33,201 nucleotides of DNA, from the NCBI GenBank assembly GCA_910585755.1, contig CAJUFH010000032.1, positions 1 through 33,201 on the forward strand, written 5' to 3'. A program made the position numbers and the translations under genes. The DNA comes from an uncultured Muribaculaceae bacterium. Its GTDB lineage: Bacteria; Bacteroidota; Bacteroidia; Bacteroidales; Muribaculaceae. Positions 9,801 through 15,198 of the stretch are shown piece by piece; position 1 is the stretch's first letter, and each line of letters opens with the position of its first letter. The notes under the pieces are model-generated. The model was not told the origin of the DNA and made no database searches. It saw only the letters and a list, made by a program, of their open reading frames with translations.

Positions 9801-10041
9801 AGCCGATATAGGAGAAAGTGAGGGAGCTTTTCGACGGGACTTTGATAGAGTAGTTACCGTCGAGGTCGGTCGATACGCCGTTGCCCGAGCCTTTCTGCAT
9901 GACGGTGGCGCCCACCATGGGCTCGCCGGTTTCGTCTGTTACAGTGCCGGTAACGGTGATGTCCTGAGCATAAGCAGTAAGTGAGAAGGTTACCGCTAAC
10001 AGCCATGTGAGCAGATAGCGCGTTTTCTGACTTATTTTCAT
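6808..10041 (-). CDS. SusC/RagA-family TonB-dependent outer-membrane transporter
   Basis: Imports oligosaccharides across the outer membrane using TonB energy. A signal peptide (about 1-25) is followed by the carboxypeptidase-regulatory-like domain (about 27-105, TVTDETGEPMVGATV), then the TonB-box/plug region (EVVAIGYGTVKKKDLTGAV; VRGGASLTQGTEPLYIVDG; GARGSNGIIVITTK), and then the 22-strand barrel ending in an aromatic residue (LGVNLSF), as expected for an outer-membrane beta-barrel. The length (1077 aa) is typical. It is the first gene of the operon, 21 bp before susD. The ~155-nt leader and the possible invertible promoter upstream suggest control at transcription initiation. Specificity for rhamnogalacturonan or homogalacturonan fragments is inferred from context only. 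Confidence 0.97.
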   Translation of the reverse strand: MKISQKTRYLLTWLLAVTFSLTAYAQDITVTGTVTDETGEPMVGATVMQKGSGNGVSTDLDGNYSIKVPSKSSLTFSYIGYDAKTVAVNGQTRIDIKMDGSSTMLDEVVAIGYGTVKKKDLTGAVSSVSGSDLAKVPVSSAAAALQGKAAGLNIVSTSGAPGAGLNVTVRGGASLTQGTEPLYIVDGFAMSDALTNIDINDIETIDVLKDASSTAIYGARGSNGIIVITTKSAAKGKTKVDYNAFFSWDKLGKKLDMVSSPLDFARYQYEFNEMQGKRDNYVAFFESGIDTEDPDYFTGAWNRITDRYSNAYALDWQDEAFGGHAFTQNHNVSISTGNEKVQALVTYNHNDQDGLLANHDYKRNSIRAKINAQLFPHIKFDFSTFFYQNTVHGGGKYDGMKSVLLQPINGGTRFTRDEMLNTHTSIDFKQQDSYYDISNPLVQNRAATTEKRSRRFEVNGGVSIDFLKDFVWRTAVNYTTSWGKGKSFAGEDGLTYLTDPANTGMTGSIDNSEGFNWHVTNTLNWKHTFNKKHDLNIMLGQEYSYSESEKNSIKLKKFARPNHGLDDISKGEVSEKTSGHSNGKMLSFFARANYSFDDRYLLTATFRADGSSKFGKGHKWGYFPSASAAWRISQEKFWLENSISNIINNLKLRAGYGVTGNNNVDSFMYSQLVNQTVYPMNNDELTPAFILGTKLANPDLKWETLHATNVGLDLGMFNNRINLTVEWYNNQISDMLMLCTIPNTTGYTQQFQNVGKMRNRGWEISLNTVNIHTHGFMWTSTLNLSFNRNKVIKLEGEQQQKTFSAGGNRSGTVTYYAVVGHSVGDMYGYKYEGVYTTDDFIQGEDGTLTLKDGVVKPYQGTPQPGDIKFAADNEDGTQFTRKLQKIGNGTPKGIGGFNNTFSWKGIDLTVFLKFAWGNDIYNATAHSMAPYAPFENVTQKVYDSYYRMVDPLTGQKTTSLERLRQLNPNEAGRTWSLSTTNSNTITYPSSYYVEDGSYLRLAQVTLGYTLPQKWTQKFYVNSLRVYFTANNLATLTGYSGYNPDVSSKNDNVVCTPGYDSSAYPLSRSYVLGVNLSF

Positions 10042-10136
10042 ACAGGCATGGTTTAGATAAAATGGTTGTTGATAATAGATTGGTCAAATCAAGTGAATCC
10101 GATGTGCTGCCGATTCGGGCGCTTCCGCGCTAAATC

Positions 10137-10146
10137 GTGTTAACAC
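10137..10146. promoter_or_regulatory. Perfect palindrome in the susC leader
   Basis: GTGTTAACAC is its own reverse complement. It lies about 95 bp before the susC start, next to a compound hairpin with GCGC arms around a GGAA loop enclosed by CGATT/AATCG (about 10110-10136). It could be an operator or part of a structured 5' UTR; the sequence alone does not decide. Confidence 0.3.
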
Positions 10147-10169
10147 CGTCGGGTTAGGTATTTCGATTT

Positions 10170-10367
10170 ACTCTCTCTTGCCGAGAGACGCTATATTTGG
10201 CGCAAAGGTAATAATTATTTCTGATATTCAGCCCCTTCGAGAGGGCCAAAAATGGAGTTTTAACGTTTCGAGGAGGCATTTGTTGACTGTCGATAAACAA
10301 TATGGTTTGTTAATCAACTGAAAATTTGATTAATATAAATGGTGCCCCTCTCTCGGCAAGAGAGTGT
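10170..10367. repeat. Inverted-repeat pair flanking a promoter-like segment (candidate inverton)
   Basis: The arms are 10170-10190 and 10347-10367. They are reverse complements over 19 of 21 positions, with a perfect 16-bp core (10173-10188 versus 10349-10364, core TCTCTCGGCAAGAGAG on the right). Mismatches fall at 10172 and 10189. Each arm also has internal dyad symmetry (TCTCT-TGCCG-AGAGA), as expected of a recombinase site. Between the arms are ~160 bp holding a Bacteroidetes -7 element (10203-10210) that points at susC in the present orientation. This is the architecture of phase-variable invertible promoters known upstream of Bacteroidales susC and capsule loci. No recombinase gene lies in the window. 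An alternative is a pair of binding sites for a dimeric regulator. Confidence 0.6.
10203..10210 (-). promoter_or_regulatory. Probable susC operon promoter (-7 element)
   Basis: Reads TACCTTTG on the minus strand and matches the Bacteroidetes consensus TAnnTTTG. No -33 TTTG is found at the usual 19-21 nt spacing, consistent with an activator-dependent promoter. Transcription would start near 10196, giving a ~155-nt leader that includes the left inverted-repeat arm. An overlapping plus-strand match (TATATTTG, 10192-10199) points the other way. Confidence 0.55.
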
Positions 10368-10380
10368 GATGTCTGTTGAC

Positions 10381-10613
10381 AAAACCGCCACAGTGCGCCC
10401 CTCGTTGCCTCCCGGCGCGTTGCGGCCTGAATAGCGGGCCTCGGCTGAACGCAATAAAAAAAGAGGACTCTCGGCCCCCAAGTATAAAAGGACTCAACTT
10501 TCGCAAGCTAAGGTTGAAGTGAATGAAGCGGATGGCCTCCGGCCAATAAACCCTCTCGAGGAGTCAGTAGAAACTTAAATAAAGAATAACAGGAATAGAA
10601 AAATATAGAATTT
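10381..10613. other. Gene-free stretch with several short dyads, function unknown
   Basis: No ORF with coding character is seen here between the inverted repeats and the GtrA gene. It holds a small hairpin TGGCC-TCC-GGCCA (10533-10545), an imperfect stem around 10496-10518 (CAACTT/AAGGTTG), an A-tract (10455-10462), and variants of a GAGTCCT/AGGACTC motif. These could belong to a 3' UTR, a small RNA or regulatory sites. I recognise no RNA family. Confidence 0.3.
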
Positions 10614-10646
10614 AGGATTAGATCAGGATTAGATCAGGATTAGATT
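10614..10646. repeat. Three tandem copies of an 11-bp repeat
   Basis: AGGATTAGATC is repeated at 10614-10624 and 10625-10635, with a third copy at 10636-10646 differing only in the last base. It lies just downstream of the GtrA stop codon. The octamer AGGATTAG recurs in a second tandem repeat at 19380-19405. Confidence 0.85.
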
Positions 10647-10678
10647 GGGAGGCCCCCTATGTGGCCCGCGCGGCTGGT

Positions 10679-11119
10679 TCAGTCGGCGGGTCTGAAGGTC
10701 ACCAGTCGGTTGTAAATGAAATTTACCATTGTGTAAAGGCCCATGCCCAGGATGGTAGCGACGGCATACCCGTCGACCCTCACCCCGGCGGCCACGGCTT
10801 CGAAACCCGAGAGGGGGGAGAAGCGCATGGAACCCCACACGAACAGCGCCTGAATGCCGTAACAGAGCCCGAATCCGAGGGCGAACCTCAAAGCCTCCCC
10901 CGCTGCCGGGCCGGAGGAGCGGAACACCCAACGGCGGTTCCAGAGGAAAGAGTTTACGAGCCCGGCAACATAGCCGACGAGGTTGGAGAGCATCTCTCCG
11001 ACCCCGGCGGCTTCATGTAACAGGAAGATTACGACGAGGGTCACCAGCGTGTTCATGACGCCGACGGCGAGGAACTTGGCGAAGCGGGCCGCTTCTTTCC
11101 GGGAGGGGGTGTTTGTCAT
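10679..11119 (-). CDS. GtrA-family small membrane protein
   Basis: 146 aa from the ATG at 11119. A longer reading exists upstream, but its first 70 codons overlap the TRIC gene in another frame and look non-coding. Four hydrophobic segments (about 13-33, 42-60, 75-92, 113-135) and the pattern RFAKFLAVGVMNTLVT ... YVAGLVNSFLWNRRWVFR ... NFIYNRLVTFR are typical of GtrA proteins. Members are thought to move lipid-linked sugars (such as undecaprenyl-phosphate-glucose) across the inner membrane in O-antigen, teichoic-acid or arabinogalactan modification. No partner glycosyltransferase is nearby, so the substrate is unknown. The gene follows the TRIC gene by 32 bp and is probably co-transcribed with it. 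Confidence 0.85.
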   Translation of the reverse strand: MTNTPSRKEAARFAKFLAVGVMNTLVTLVVIFLLHEAAGVGEMLSNLVGYVAGLVNSFLWNRRWVFRSSGPAAGEALRFALGFGLCYGIQALFVWGSMRFSPLSGFEAVAAGVRVDGYAVATILGMGLYTMVNFIYNRLVTFRPAD

Positions 11120-11151
11120 AATCGGTATGGGAAGATTGGTTGCCGCCAGCG

Positions 11152-11790
11152 TCAGGGCTGCTCTTTGTCGGCCGGGGCCGCGTCGTAGTGGAGCACCGGG
11201 AGCGACCAGTTCCAGCGCAGGGCGCAGGTGCGCAATATTATTATGGTGGCTCCGCAGAGCGACTGGCACGCCGTCGGCGACGCGCCCAGCGACAGCGCGC
11301 CCCAGTAGACCACGCCCCCGGCGATGCACGCCGTCGCGTAGATGTCCTTGCGGAAGAAAAGGGGCTGCACGTTAATCAGGATGTCGCGCAGAACGCCCCC
11401 GAACGAGCCGGTTATGACTCCCATGACAATCGCGACCCACATCGGATAGTCGGCGGCGATGGACTTCTGGATGCCGATCACGACGAAGAGCGCCAGTCCG
11501 AGGGTGTCGAAGAGGAACAGCATCCGGTTGTTGCTGACAAGCATCCGTCGGAAGAGGATCACCACCAGCAGCGCCCCGGCCGTGACGGCGAGATAGACCC
11601 ACGTCTGCATCCAGAACGGGGGTATGTCGAGCAACAGGTCGCGGAGGGTCCCTCCGCCGATAGCCGTCACCAGCCCGACCGTGTAGGCCCCGAACCAGTC
11701 GAAGTCGCGGAAGGCGGCCAAGCGTATGCCGCTGATCGCGAACGCTACCGTCCCGATAATCTCTATTATATAAAGGAATGTCGAATCCAT
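11152..11790 (-). CDS. TRIC-type cation channel family protein (UPF0126/YicG-like)
   Basis: 212 aa inner-membrane protein with about seven hydrophobic segments, arranged as two related halves. Each half carries the family motif: AIGGGTLRDLLLD (about 43-55) and SFGGVLRDILIN (about 129-140). Prokaryotic TRIC homologues form trimeric potassium-type channels; the role in bacteria is unclear (possibly charge balance, or glycine-linked transport as reported for some relatives). It lies 109 bp after nth. That gap contains a small ACGCGG/CCGCGT hairpin (11837-11852) without a clear T-tract, so read-through from nth is possible. The family call is firm; the physiological role is not. Confidence 0.9.
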   Translation of the reverse strand: MDSTFLYIIEIIGTVAFAISGIRLAAFRDFDWFGAYTVGLVTAIGGGTLRDLLLDIPPFWMQTWVYLAVTAGALLVVILFRRMLVSNNRMLFLFDTLGLALFVVIGIQKSIAADYPMWVAIVMGVITGSFGGVLRDILINVQPLFFRKDIYATACIAGGVVYWGALSLGASPTACQSLCGATIIILRTCALRWNWSLPVLHYDAAPADKEQP

Positions 11791-11899
11791 CTTTGCTTCT
11801 TGCCGCTCTCTCTTTGTTATTTCGCCGCTGGCAGGGACGCGGCGTGCCGCGTAATATTAAGAAAATGTTGGGGTGGAGTGAGCCGAAGGCGAGCGGTTT

Positions 11900-12538
11900 T
11901 TATTTTTCTTTCTGATAGAAACGGCAGACCTCCGTCAGCCCGCAGTTGAGGCAGTCGGGGCGCCTCGCCTTGCAGACGTAGCGGCCGTGGAGAATCAGCC
12001 AGTGGTGGGCGCGGGGAATGTCGGCTTCCGGGATGTTCGCGACGAGAGCCTTCTCCGTGTCGAGCGGGTTGCGCGAGCCGGTTGTCAGGCCGATGCGCTC
12101 GCTGACGCGGAAAACGTGGGTGTCAACGGCCATCGCGGCCTTGTTCCACACCACGGCGAGCATCACGTTGGCCGTCTTCCGCCCGACTCCGGGAATCTTA
12201 AGAAGGTCGTCGATGTTGTCGGGCACCTCGCCGCCGAACTCCTCGACAAGCGTCCGAGCCGCCCCTAAGAGCGAGCGGGTCTTGTTGTTGGGGTAGGAGA
12301 CCGATTTAATATAGGTGAACAGCTCCTCCTCCGTCGCCCGCGCCATCGACTCCGGGGTAGGATACGCCTCGAAGAGGGGCGGCGTTACGATGTTGACGCG
12401 CTTGTCGGTGCACTGCGCCGACAGGATTACGGCTACGAGCAGGTGGAACGGAGTGTCGTAACTCAGCTCTGTCTGCGGCGAGGGCATTTCCGCCGCGAAC
12501 CACTGGAGCACGCGGCGGTAACGTTCTTTGACTGTCAT
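11900..12538 (-). CDS. nth: Endonuclease III (DNA glycosylase/AP lyase)
   Basis: Base-excision-repair enzyme that removes oxidised pyrimidines and nicks at the abasic site. It has the full family layout at the usual length (212 aa): the HLLVAVILSAQCTDKRVN helix near residue 30, and the helix-hairpin-helix LLKIPGVGRKTANVML (about 108-123) with the catalytic Lys. Next comes VDTHVFRVSERIGL (about 133-146), with the conserved Asp. The [4Fe-4S] loop has spacing C-x6-C-x2-C-x5-C (CKARRPDCLNCGLTEVC, about 190-206). It follows pheS by 23 bp on the same strand, so the two are probably co-transcribed. Confidence 0.97.
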   Translation of the reverse strand: MTVKERYRRVLQWFAAEMPSPQTELSYDTPFHLLVAVILSAQCTDKRVNIVTPPLFEAYPTPESMARATEEELFTYIKSVSYPNNKTRSLLGAARTLVEEFGGEVPDNIDDLLKIPGVGRKTANVMLAVVWNKAAMAVDTHVFRVSERIGLTTGSRNPLDTEKALVANIPEADIPRAHHWLILHGRYVCKARRPDCLNCGLTEVCRFYQKEK

Positions 12539-12561
12539 TCGGGGTTAAGAGGATGTCGGGG

Positions 12562-13581
12562 TCAGTGGGCGCTCTCGAACTCTCTCAGGAAGCGGACGTC
12601 GTTCTCCGAGAAGAGACGCAGGTCGTTGACGCGGTATTTCAGGTTGGTGATGCGCTCCACGCCCATGCCGAGGGCGAAGCCGGTGTATTCCTTCGAGTCG
12701 ATGCCGCAGGCGTCGAGCACGTTGGGGTCAACCATGCCGCAGCCGAGAATCTCGACCCAGCCGGTACCCTTGCAGAAGCCGCACCCCTTGCCGCCGCACA
12801 GGTTGCAGGAAATATCCATCTCGGCCGACGGCTCGGTGAAGGGGAAGTAGCTCGGGCGGAGGCGGATTTTGGTCTCCGGGCCGAACATCTCGCGGGCGAA
12901 ATAGAGCAGCGTCTGCTTCAGGTCGGCGAACGACACGTTCTTGTCGACGTAAAGCGCCTCGACCTGGTGGAAGAAGCAGTGGGCGCGGGCCGAAATCGCC
13001 TCGTTGCGGTAGACGCGTCCGGGGCAGATGATGCGGATCGGGGGCTGGGTGTGCTCCATCACGCGCGACTGCACGGAGGAGGTATGCGTGCGCAGCAGCA
13101 CGTCGGGGTTGCGCTGGATGAAGAACGTGTCCTGCATATCGCGAGCGGGATGGTCCTCGGCGAAGTTCAGCGAGGAGAAAACGTGCCAGTCGTCCTCGAT
13201 TTCAGGCCCCTCGGCGATATTGAAGCCCAGGCGGCGGAAGATGCCCGTGATTTCGTCGCGCACAAGCGACAGCGGGTGGCGCGTACCGAGCGGCCAGGGG
13301 GCCGGCGTGCGGGTCATGTCGGGAATCTCGGCCGCGGCCTTCCCCGCCTCCGAAGCCTCGCGGAGCGAGTTGATTTTCTCGGTGGCGAAATTCTTCAGCT
13401 CGTTGATCGCCATGCCGACAGCCTTCTTATCCTCGGCCGGGACAGCCCGGAAATCGTTCATAAGCAGGCTGACAGCCCCTTTCTTCGAGAGATATTTGAT
13501 GCGGAGGGCCTCCACTTCCTCGGGAGTGGCGGCCTGGATGGCCTCGATTTCGGCCCTGAGAGCGTTTATCTTGTTAAGCAT
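12562..13581 (-). CDS. pheS: Phenylalanyl-tRNA synthetase alpha subunit
   Basis: Catalytic subunit of the heterotetrameric class II synthetase that charges tRNA-Phe. At 339 aa it has the normal bacterial length. An N-terminal coiled-coil arm (about 1-90, rich in Glu/Lys/Ala) binds tRNA. The class II core follows, with HPLSLVRDEI and FAEDHPARDMQDTFF (motif 1/2 region, about 105-160), VYRNEAISARAHCFFHQVEALYV, and the C-terminal motif 3 GFALGMGVERITNLKY with its ATP-binding Arg. pheT is not adjacent here, which is common in Bacteroidetes. It leads the run pheS-nth-TRIC-GtrA on the minus strand. Confidence 0.98.
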   Translation of the reverse strand: MLNKINALRAEIEAIQAATPEEVEALRIKYLSKKGAVSLLMNDFRAVPAEDKKAVGMAINELKNFATEKINSLREASEAGKAAAEIPDMTRTPAPWPLGTRHPLSLVRDEITGIFRRLGFNIAEGPEIEDDWHVFSSLNFAEDHPARDMQDTFFIQRNPDVLLRTHTSSVQSRVMEHTQPPIRIICPGRVYRNEAISARAHCFFHQVEALYVDKNVSFADLKQTLLYFAREMFGPETKIRLRPSYFPFTEPSAEMDISCNLCGGKGCGFCKGTGWVEILGCGMVDPNVLDACGIDSKEYTGFALGMGVERITNLKYRVNDLRLFSENDVRFLREFESAH

Positions 13582-13623
13582 TGCTTTGAAATGTTTTTCG
13601 CTGAAATAGTTCGCTTGTCCGTC

Positions 13624-13666
13624 AGGCGCGGCCCGCGGCCCCGCCTCCGTTCAAACCGCAAAATTA
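13624..13666 (-). promoter_or_regulatory. pheS promoter and GC-rich leader hairpin
   Basis: TAATTTTG (13659-13666, minus strand) fits TAnnTTTG, with a TTG 21 nt upstream as a weak -33. The predicted transcript begins with a GC-rich hairpin (arms AGGCG/CGCCT at 13624-13628 and 13642-13646, inner GGCC/GGCC). It could influence expression; no leader peptide rich in Phe is obvious. Confidence 0.5.
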
Positions 13667-13833
13667 CTAAAAAACCTTCAAAATCGCCAACCTCCCCCGA
13701 AATTTCCTCGCTTTCCTCGCTTCCCGCATCGTTATGATTTTTTATTTCGTGTTAATATACGTCGAAGCGCCGGAATTGCGAGCTTTTTAAACACCTGTCC
13801 GGACTCGTGTGGCCATCTGTTGTTTTGGCTTGC

Positions 13834-14013
13834 TCATAACTTGCAGTCACGCATTAGAAAATCTTCTGCCTTGATAGTGACGGGCTGCCCGTTTTCATCG
13901 GCAATAACAACGCTCTCGCCAAGTTTGGCTTTACGCTCGAATAACTTACGTTGAGCAACTTGGATATTTTCGGTTATTTTATCTGAGAGGTTTATCTTTT
14001 CTTGCTCTGACAT
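13834..14013 (-). CDS. 59-aa protein overlapping the zeta-toxin-like gene, candidate partner/antitoxin
   Basis: A small ORF (59 codons) beginning MSEQEKINLSDKITENIQVA and ending FLMRDCKL. The first half looks like a charged amphipathic helix (about 8-32). The second half has a short beta-rich stretch (GESVVIADENGQPVTIKAEDF). Its ATG lies inside the 3' end of the zeta-like gene (22-nt overlap, different frame), which suggests translational coupling. Classical epsilon antitoxins lie upstream of zeta, so this downstream partner would be a different arrangement. The antitoxin role is inferred from position and size only. The region is AT-richer than its neighbours. Confidence 0.65.
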   Translation of the reverse strand: MSEQEKINLSDKITENIQVAQRKLFERKAKLGESVVIADENGQPVTIKAEDFLMRDCKL

Positions 14014-14564
14014 AATCTTTTAATTTCTATAAGTTTAGTATTATCAATAACTATCCCGTTTTTCACTATTGGACAAGCAACGCTGTTGTTGTCGTAAAGA
14101 GACCATAGGTCAACTATCGGCACGAATACCTCAAACAAGTTTCGCAATCCTGTCCAATAGCGACGATGGATAACATCTTTAGGTATATCGTGGCCTCCGG
14201 TTGATACCCTTTGTGCGACTCGCATCTCAGCCATTTCAGGAGACGAAAGCCAAAAGAACAGCAATATTACCTGGTAGCCTGAAGATTTAGCCCGTTCTAC
14301 GAGACCCTTATAGCTTTTTGTGGCGAGTGTTGTCTCTATGGCAAAAGTTACCCGTTTTGAAAGTAGATAATCAATACGTTGCAGCATTAGTTTCCCGGCC
14401 TCGATTGCAACCTCTTCCGGGTTGAACGGTGAAAGGCCTTTGGCTATTTCATCGGCATTTACAAATTCCCGACAATCAAGCACCTCAGGCAAAACGCTCA
14501 TTGACGCTGTGGTTTTCCCGGCGCCATTGCAGCCGGCAATAATGTAGAGTTTGGGAATATTCAT
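13992..14564 (-). CDS. Zeta-toxin-like P-loop kinase
   Basis: 190 aa. The Walker A motif GCNGAGKT at 11-18 follows a hydrophobic beta strand (LYIIA). Next are FVNADEIAKGLSPFNPE (about 34-50), a motif of the zeta/UDP-N-acetylglucosamine kinase family with the base Asp in NADE, and FAIETTLATKSYKGLV (about 74-89), with the substrate-lid pattern ETT. The C-terminal half contains RVAQRVSTGGHDIP, with the lid arginines. Zeta toxins phosphorylate UDP-GlcNAc and block cell-wall synthesis; chromosomal relatives may instead be housekeeping kinases. It is followed, with overlap, by a 59-codon ORF. Base composition is visibly AT-richer than the flanking genes, suggesting acquisition by transfer. Toxicity is not shown by sequence. 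Confidence 0.85.
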   Translation of the reverse strand: MNIPKLYIIAGCNGAGKTTASMSVLPEVLDCREFVNADEIAKGLSPFNPEEVAIEAGKLMLQRIDYLLSKRVTFAIETTLATKSYKGLVERAKSSGYQVILLFFWLSSPEMAEMRVAQRVSTGGHDIPKDVIHRRYWTGLRNLFEVFVPIVDLWSLYDNNSVACPIVKNGIVIDNTKLIEIKRLCQSKKR

Positions 14565-14607
14565 ATCGTTTCCCTGCGTGTTTATGTCTAGTTCGTATGA
14601 TCCTCCG

Positions 14608-14637
14608 CAAAGGTAAGAATAAAATCCGAGGCGGCAA
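14608..14637 (-). promoter_or_regulatory. Promoter of the zeta-like/59-aa gene pair
   Basis: On the minus strand TACCTTTG (14608-14615) matches the -7 consensus, with TTG (14635-14637) 19 nt upstream at the -33 position. The predicted leader before the ATG at 14564 is about 37 nt. No dyad operator is obvious. Confidence 0.6.
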
Positions 14638-14734
14638 TCGGGCGGCGGGGAAATCGGAGAAGATGGTGTGGAGACAAACGGAGCGTTAAGGTATTTTAAG
14701 GTGGACGGGCGGGAATGTTGCCCAGGGTGGGCGG

Positions 14735-14742
14735 TAACTTTG
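14735..14742 (+). promoter_or_regulatory. -7 promoter element upstream of the Ala-rich ORF
   Basis: TAACTTTG matches the Bacteroidetes -7 consensus exactly and precedes the ATG at 14779 by 36 nt. It supports that ATG over the upstream start at 14668, which would lie before the promoter. Confidence 0.6.
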
Positions 14743-14778
14743 CGGTGTAATCAGAAAAACTCTCAAAAACTCTCCGAA

Positions 14779-15198
14779 ATGAAGACTTTACGCGCCTTTC
14801 CAAGCAATTTCCCATCGTTGTTCGAGCAGCCTGCGGGCGGGGCTGCCGCGAGTAAGTATGCGGCTGTGACGGGCAACACAGATGTAACGGGTAATGAATT
14901 TGTGTCGCCGGGTGAGGCTGGTTCAGCCGGGTTCGCCGTGGGGGCGGCGGACGCGGTGCTGGTAAGCGCGGTAAAGGGGGGACGGCTTGCCGCGACAATA
15001 GAGCTGACGGGGATGAGGGATATGGCTGAACTGCTGGCCGCGGCAACGGCGGCGTTCCGCCATATCGGCGGACTGGTCACGCTGCGGCTGCGCAACCGTA
15101 CGCGGGGGTTGACGGCGAACCGCGTCGTGATGCTCGGCCGCGTCGCGATGCCATTCCCGTTCAGGGCTGGAGGTGAAGCGGTAAGCACCGCGTCATGA
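14779..15198 (+). CDS. Short Ala-rich protein of unknown function
   Basis: 139 aa from the ATG at 14779 (MKTLRAFPSNFPSLFEQP), chosen because a good promoter element lies between this ATG and the next in-frame one upstream (14668). The first third is low-complexity (Ala/Gly/Thr). The second part (LVSAVKGGRLAATIELTGM, then LLAAATAAFRHIGGLVTLRLRNRT) looks like one compact beta-alpha-beta unit ending in basic residues. There is no signal peptide and no membrane segment, so it is probably cytoplasmic. Its 3' end overlaps the 3' end of the convergent phosphatase gene by 38 bp. I do not recognise a family. The strand is open to some doubt because several other long frames exist here. Confidence 0.55.
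   Translation: MKTLRAFPSNFPSLFEQPAGGAAASKYAAVTGNTDVTGNEFVSPGEAGSAGFAVGAADAVLVSAVKGGRLAATIELTGMRDMAELLAAATAAFRHIGGLVTLRLRNRTRGLTANRVVMLGRVAMPFPFRAGGEAVSTAS

Noticed and set aside
11120..11329. Longer N-terminus for the GtrA gene
   Set aside because: The extra 70 residues are Arg/Ala-rich and overlap the TRIC coding region; GtrA homology begins at the ATG at 11119.
11837..11852. ACGCGG/CCGCGT hairpin between nth and the TRIC gene as a terminator
   Set aside because: Short stem and no T-tract on either strand; read-through is at least as likely.
14668..14778. Upstream start of the Ala-rich ORF
   Set aside because: The only good promoter element (14735-14742) lies downstream of this start, and the extra residues look unrelated.
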